Source of the DNA: Crenothrix sp043729335
GTDB taxonomy: Bacteria > Pseudomonadota > Gammaproteobacteria > Methylococcales > Methylomonadaceae
Length of the DNA: 64,000 nt
Assembly: GCF_043729335.1 (NCBI RefSeq)
Contig: NZ_JAYTLQ010000054.1
Span: 62,001 to 126,000, forward strand
Direction of reading: 5' to 3'
In this document: positions 62,743 through 64,000 of the stretch, one piece after another
Layout of the letters: every line of letters begins with the position of its first letter
Numbering within the stretch: position 1 is the first letter of the stretch
The notes under the pieces: model-generated
What the model saw: only the letters and a program-made list of their open reading frames with translations
Database searches by the model: none
What the model was told of the DNA's origin: nothing
Position numbers and translations under genes: made by a program

Positions 62743-63332
62743 GGCTGTTTTAAACGCTGTGCCGTTTTAGCCAAGCGTGATCCTAATGCGCGGCATAAGG
62801 TTTTTTCATGCTCGGTTAACTGGCCATATTCCGAAGACAGATGACTAGGTCCGTAAGGTGTACCCCCTGAGGTAGTTTCGCGCAATGCAGTTTCGGCGTA
62901 AGGCAAACCTAATACCAGCATACCGTGGTGCATTAACGGCAGCATCATCGATAATAATGTACTCTCTTGCCCTCCGTGTAAACTGCCCGTTGACGTAAAC
63001 ACACCTGCTGGTTTACCGGTTAAGGCGCCGGAAAACCAAATTTGCGTTGTGCTATCAATAAAATATTTAAGTGGCGCAGCCATATTGCCAAAATGCGTAG
63101 GGCTGCCCATTGCCAAGCCATCACAGCTGGCAAGATCATCTAGCGTGGCATAAATTGCCCCTTGCGCTGGAATACGTTCGGCAGTTTTCTCGCAGACGGC
63201 AGAGACATCCGGCACGGATCTAAGCACCGCTTCTGCATTAGGCACAGCTTCTACACCTCTGGCAATATGATTGGCCATCTCGGCTGTTGTGCCATGGCGG
63301 GAGAAATACAGGATCAGGATTTTTGTAGGCAT
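62739..63332 (-). CDS. wrbA: NAD(P)H:quinone oxidoreductase WrbA
   Basis: A 197-residue flavodoxin-like quinone reductase. The FMN phosphate loop is LYFSRHGTTAEMANHIARG (8-26); MGSPTHFGNMAAPLKYFID and TGSLHGGQESTLLSMMLPLMHHGM are the WrbA blocks. It performs two-electron quinone reduction that avoids semiquinone formation. It lies between arsC/yfgD and DUF2069 in a gammaproteobacterial operon. Confidence 0.95.
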   Translation of the reverse strand: MPTKILILYFSRHGTTAEMANHIARGVEAVPNAEAVLRSVPDVSAVCEKTAERIPAQGAIYATLDDLASCDGLAMGSPTHFGNMAAPLKYFIDSTTQIWFSGALTGKPAGVFTSTGSLHGGQESTLLSMMLPLMHHGMLVLGLPYAETALRETTSGGTPYGPSHLSSEYGQLTEHEKTLCRALGSRLAKTAQRLKQP

Positions 63333-63344
63333 TGCGTATAGCCG

Positions 63345-63695
63345 TTATTTTAAAATAGTCAGAACCGCTTCGGGTGGACGGCCAATAGCAGCTTTGCCAT
63401 TGGCGATCACAATAGGCCGTTCAATGAGAATAGGATAGTCAACCATAGCCTTAATCAAAGCAAGTTTATCCAGAGATTTGTCTTCCAGGTTGTTGGCCAG
63501 ATATTCAGTTTCTTTTTTACGCATAAGCTGGCGTGGCTCTATAGCCAATTTTTGCAAGATGTCGTCTAGCTCCTCAACGCTGGGGGGCGTTTTGAGATAT
63601 TCAATCACCTTTAGCTCAACACCCTGATCTTTTAACAATTGCAAGGTTTGCCGCGATTTGCTACAGCGTGGATTATGATAGATAGTTGCATACAT
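63345..63695 (-). CDS. yfgD: ArsC/YfgD-family (glutaredoxin-type) protein
   Basis: A 116-residue thioredoxin-fold protein with IYHNPRCSKSRQTL, placing the active cysteine at C11. The RQLMRKKETEY and VDYPILIERPIV blocks are family features. The ATG at 63693-63695 is preferred, as GGGGA lies upstream; a GTG three codons earlier is too close to it. The gene order (yfgD-wrbA-DUF2069-hda) matches YfgD, a relative of arsenate reductase whose role is unproven. Confidence 0.88.
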   Translation of the reverse strand: MYATIYHNPRCSKSRQTLQLLKDQGVELKVIEYLKTPPSVEELDDILQKLAIEPRQLMRKKETEYLANNLEDKSLDKLALIKAMVDYPILIERPIVIANGKAAIGRPPEAVLTILK

Positions 63696-63771
63696 GAGTG
63701 ACACATCCCCATTATGAAAGGTTTATAATAGTAACAGTTTCAATAAGAAAACGCTTTTATAAGGTGCAAGT

Positions 63772-64000
63772 TTGGTATCGGTAGCGCTTAAAGATCGAAT
63801 CATCGATCGCTTAACACAATATGGGGTATTAGCTCGACTTAATAAACCCATTGGTATTTTAATCTTATTATGGCCGGCACTGTGGGCATTATGGGTTGCC
63901 AGTGACGGCAAGCCCGATCTGCTGGTGTTAACCGTGATTTGCCTGGGTGTGATATTAATGCGTTCAGCGGGCTGTGTGATTAACGACTATGCCGACCGCG
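63772..64000 (+). CDS. ubiA: 4-hydroxybenzoate polyprenyltransferase (5' part)
   Basis: The first 76 residues of UbiA, running off the right edge. ARLNKPIGILILLWPALWALWVA is the first membrane region; RSAGCVINDYADR contains the metal-binding NDxxDR motif for the prenyl diphosphate. The start seems to be TTG (63772-63774) with AAGGTG upstream, as an in-frame stop lies just before and no ATG is near. UbiA attaches the polyprenyl tail to 4-hydroxybenzoate in ubiquinone synthesis. Confidence 0.93.
   Translation, partial: MVSVALKDRIIDRLTQYGVLARLNKPIGILILLWPALWALWVASDGKPDLLVLTVICLGVILMRSAGCVINDYADR

Noticed and set aside
1..64000. CRISPR arrays, rRNA and tRNA genes
   Set aside because: No regularly spaced repeats, no rRNA-like conserved stretches and no cloverleaf with a GTTCGA-type arm were recognised by reading; a tRNAscan/CRISPR search would be decisive.

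Overview
The window reads as chromosome of a Gram-negative gammaproteobacterium with a somewhat AT-leaning base composition. Lipid A and KDO genes (lpxK, kdsB), exbB/exbD, lplT, hda, hrpA and ubiA support this. The LuxR family, the TIGR04073 exosortase-associated protein, the Trp-rich TIGR02450 protein and the NAD-type isocitrate dehydrogenase together suggest a methanotroph of the Methylobacter type. That last step is inference, because no methane-oxidation gene is present. No rRNA, tRNA, CRISPR array or complete insertion sequence was seen.

Layout. 0-6.1 kb: YcxB-like end, NDH-2, pdxA-rsmA, thioredoxin-type arsC, and rubredoxin with its reductase. 6.1-11.9 kb: accessory stretch with a broken AbrB gene, a RelE/RHH pair, two secreted proteins, an AbrB/PIN pair, and a LuxR gene cut by an in-frame stop. 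11.9-17.2 kb: NAD-isocitrate dehydrogenase, a cysteine-rich secreted protein, TIGR04073 and tex. 17.4-26.6 kb: exopolysaccharide block with a CelD/FemAB-like acyltransferase, GT4, a WcaJ-type initiating transferase, a polysaccharide deacetylase and two paralogous ATP-grasp enzymes. 26.9-44.7 kb: HEAT-like membrane protein, lipase-like hydrolase, hrpA, dnaE, DUF486, pabB, small orphan proteins, a Crp/Fnr regulator, mgtE and a small membrane protein.

44.8-50.8 kb is the most mobile-looking part. It has an orphan RHH antitoxin, a VapBC pair, and an integron-type gene cassette with a clear attC site (47592-47652) carrying a GIY-YIG-like gene. Around the cassette lie a stand-alone ScoMcrA-head-like protein, a caspase-like DUF6642 protein, two unrecognised proteins, a BrnA remnant and a ParD gene with a truncated ParE. 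No integrase gene is in the window.

50.8-64 kb is housekeeping: MOSC, hom-thrC, alaC, a tightly overlapping exbB-exbD-lpxK-trm112-kdsB operon, an MFS transporter, lplT, an arsC/yfgD-wrbA-DUF2069-hda operon, and the start of ubiA.

Three kinds of dispersed palindromic repeat occur in intergenic spaces. Several toxin-antitoxin genes are preceded by short perfect palindromes that look like autoregulatory operators.
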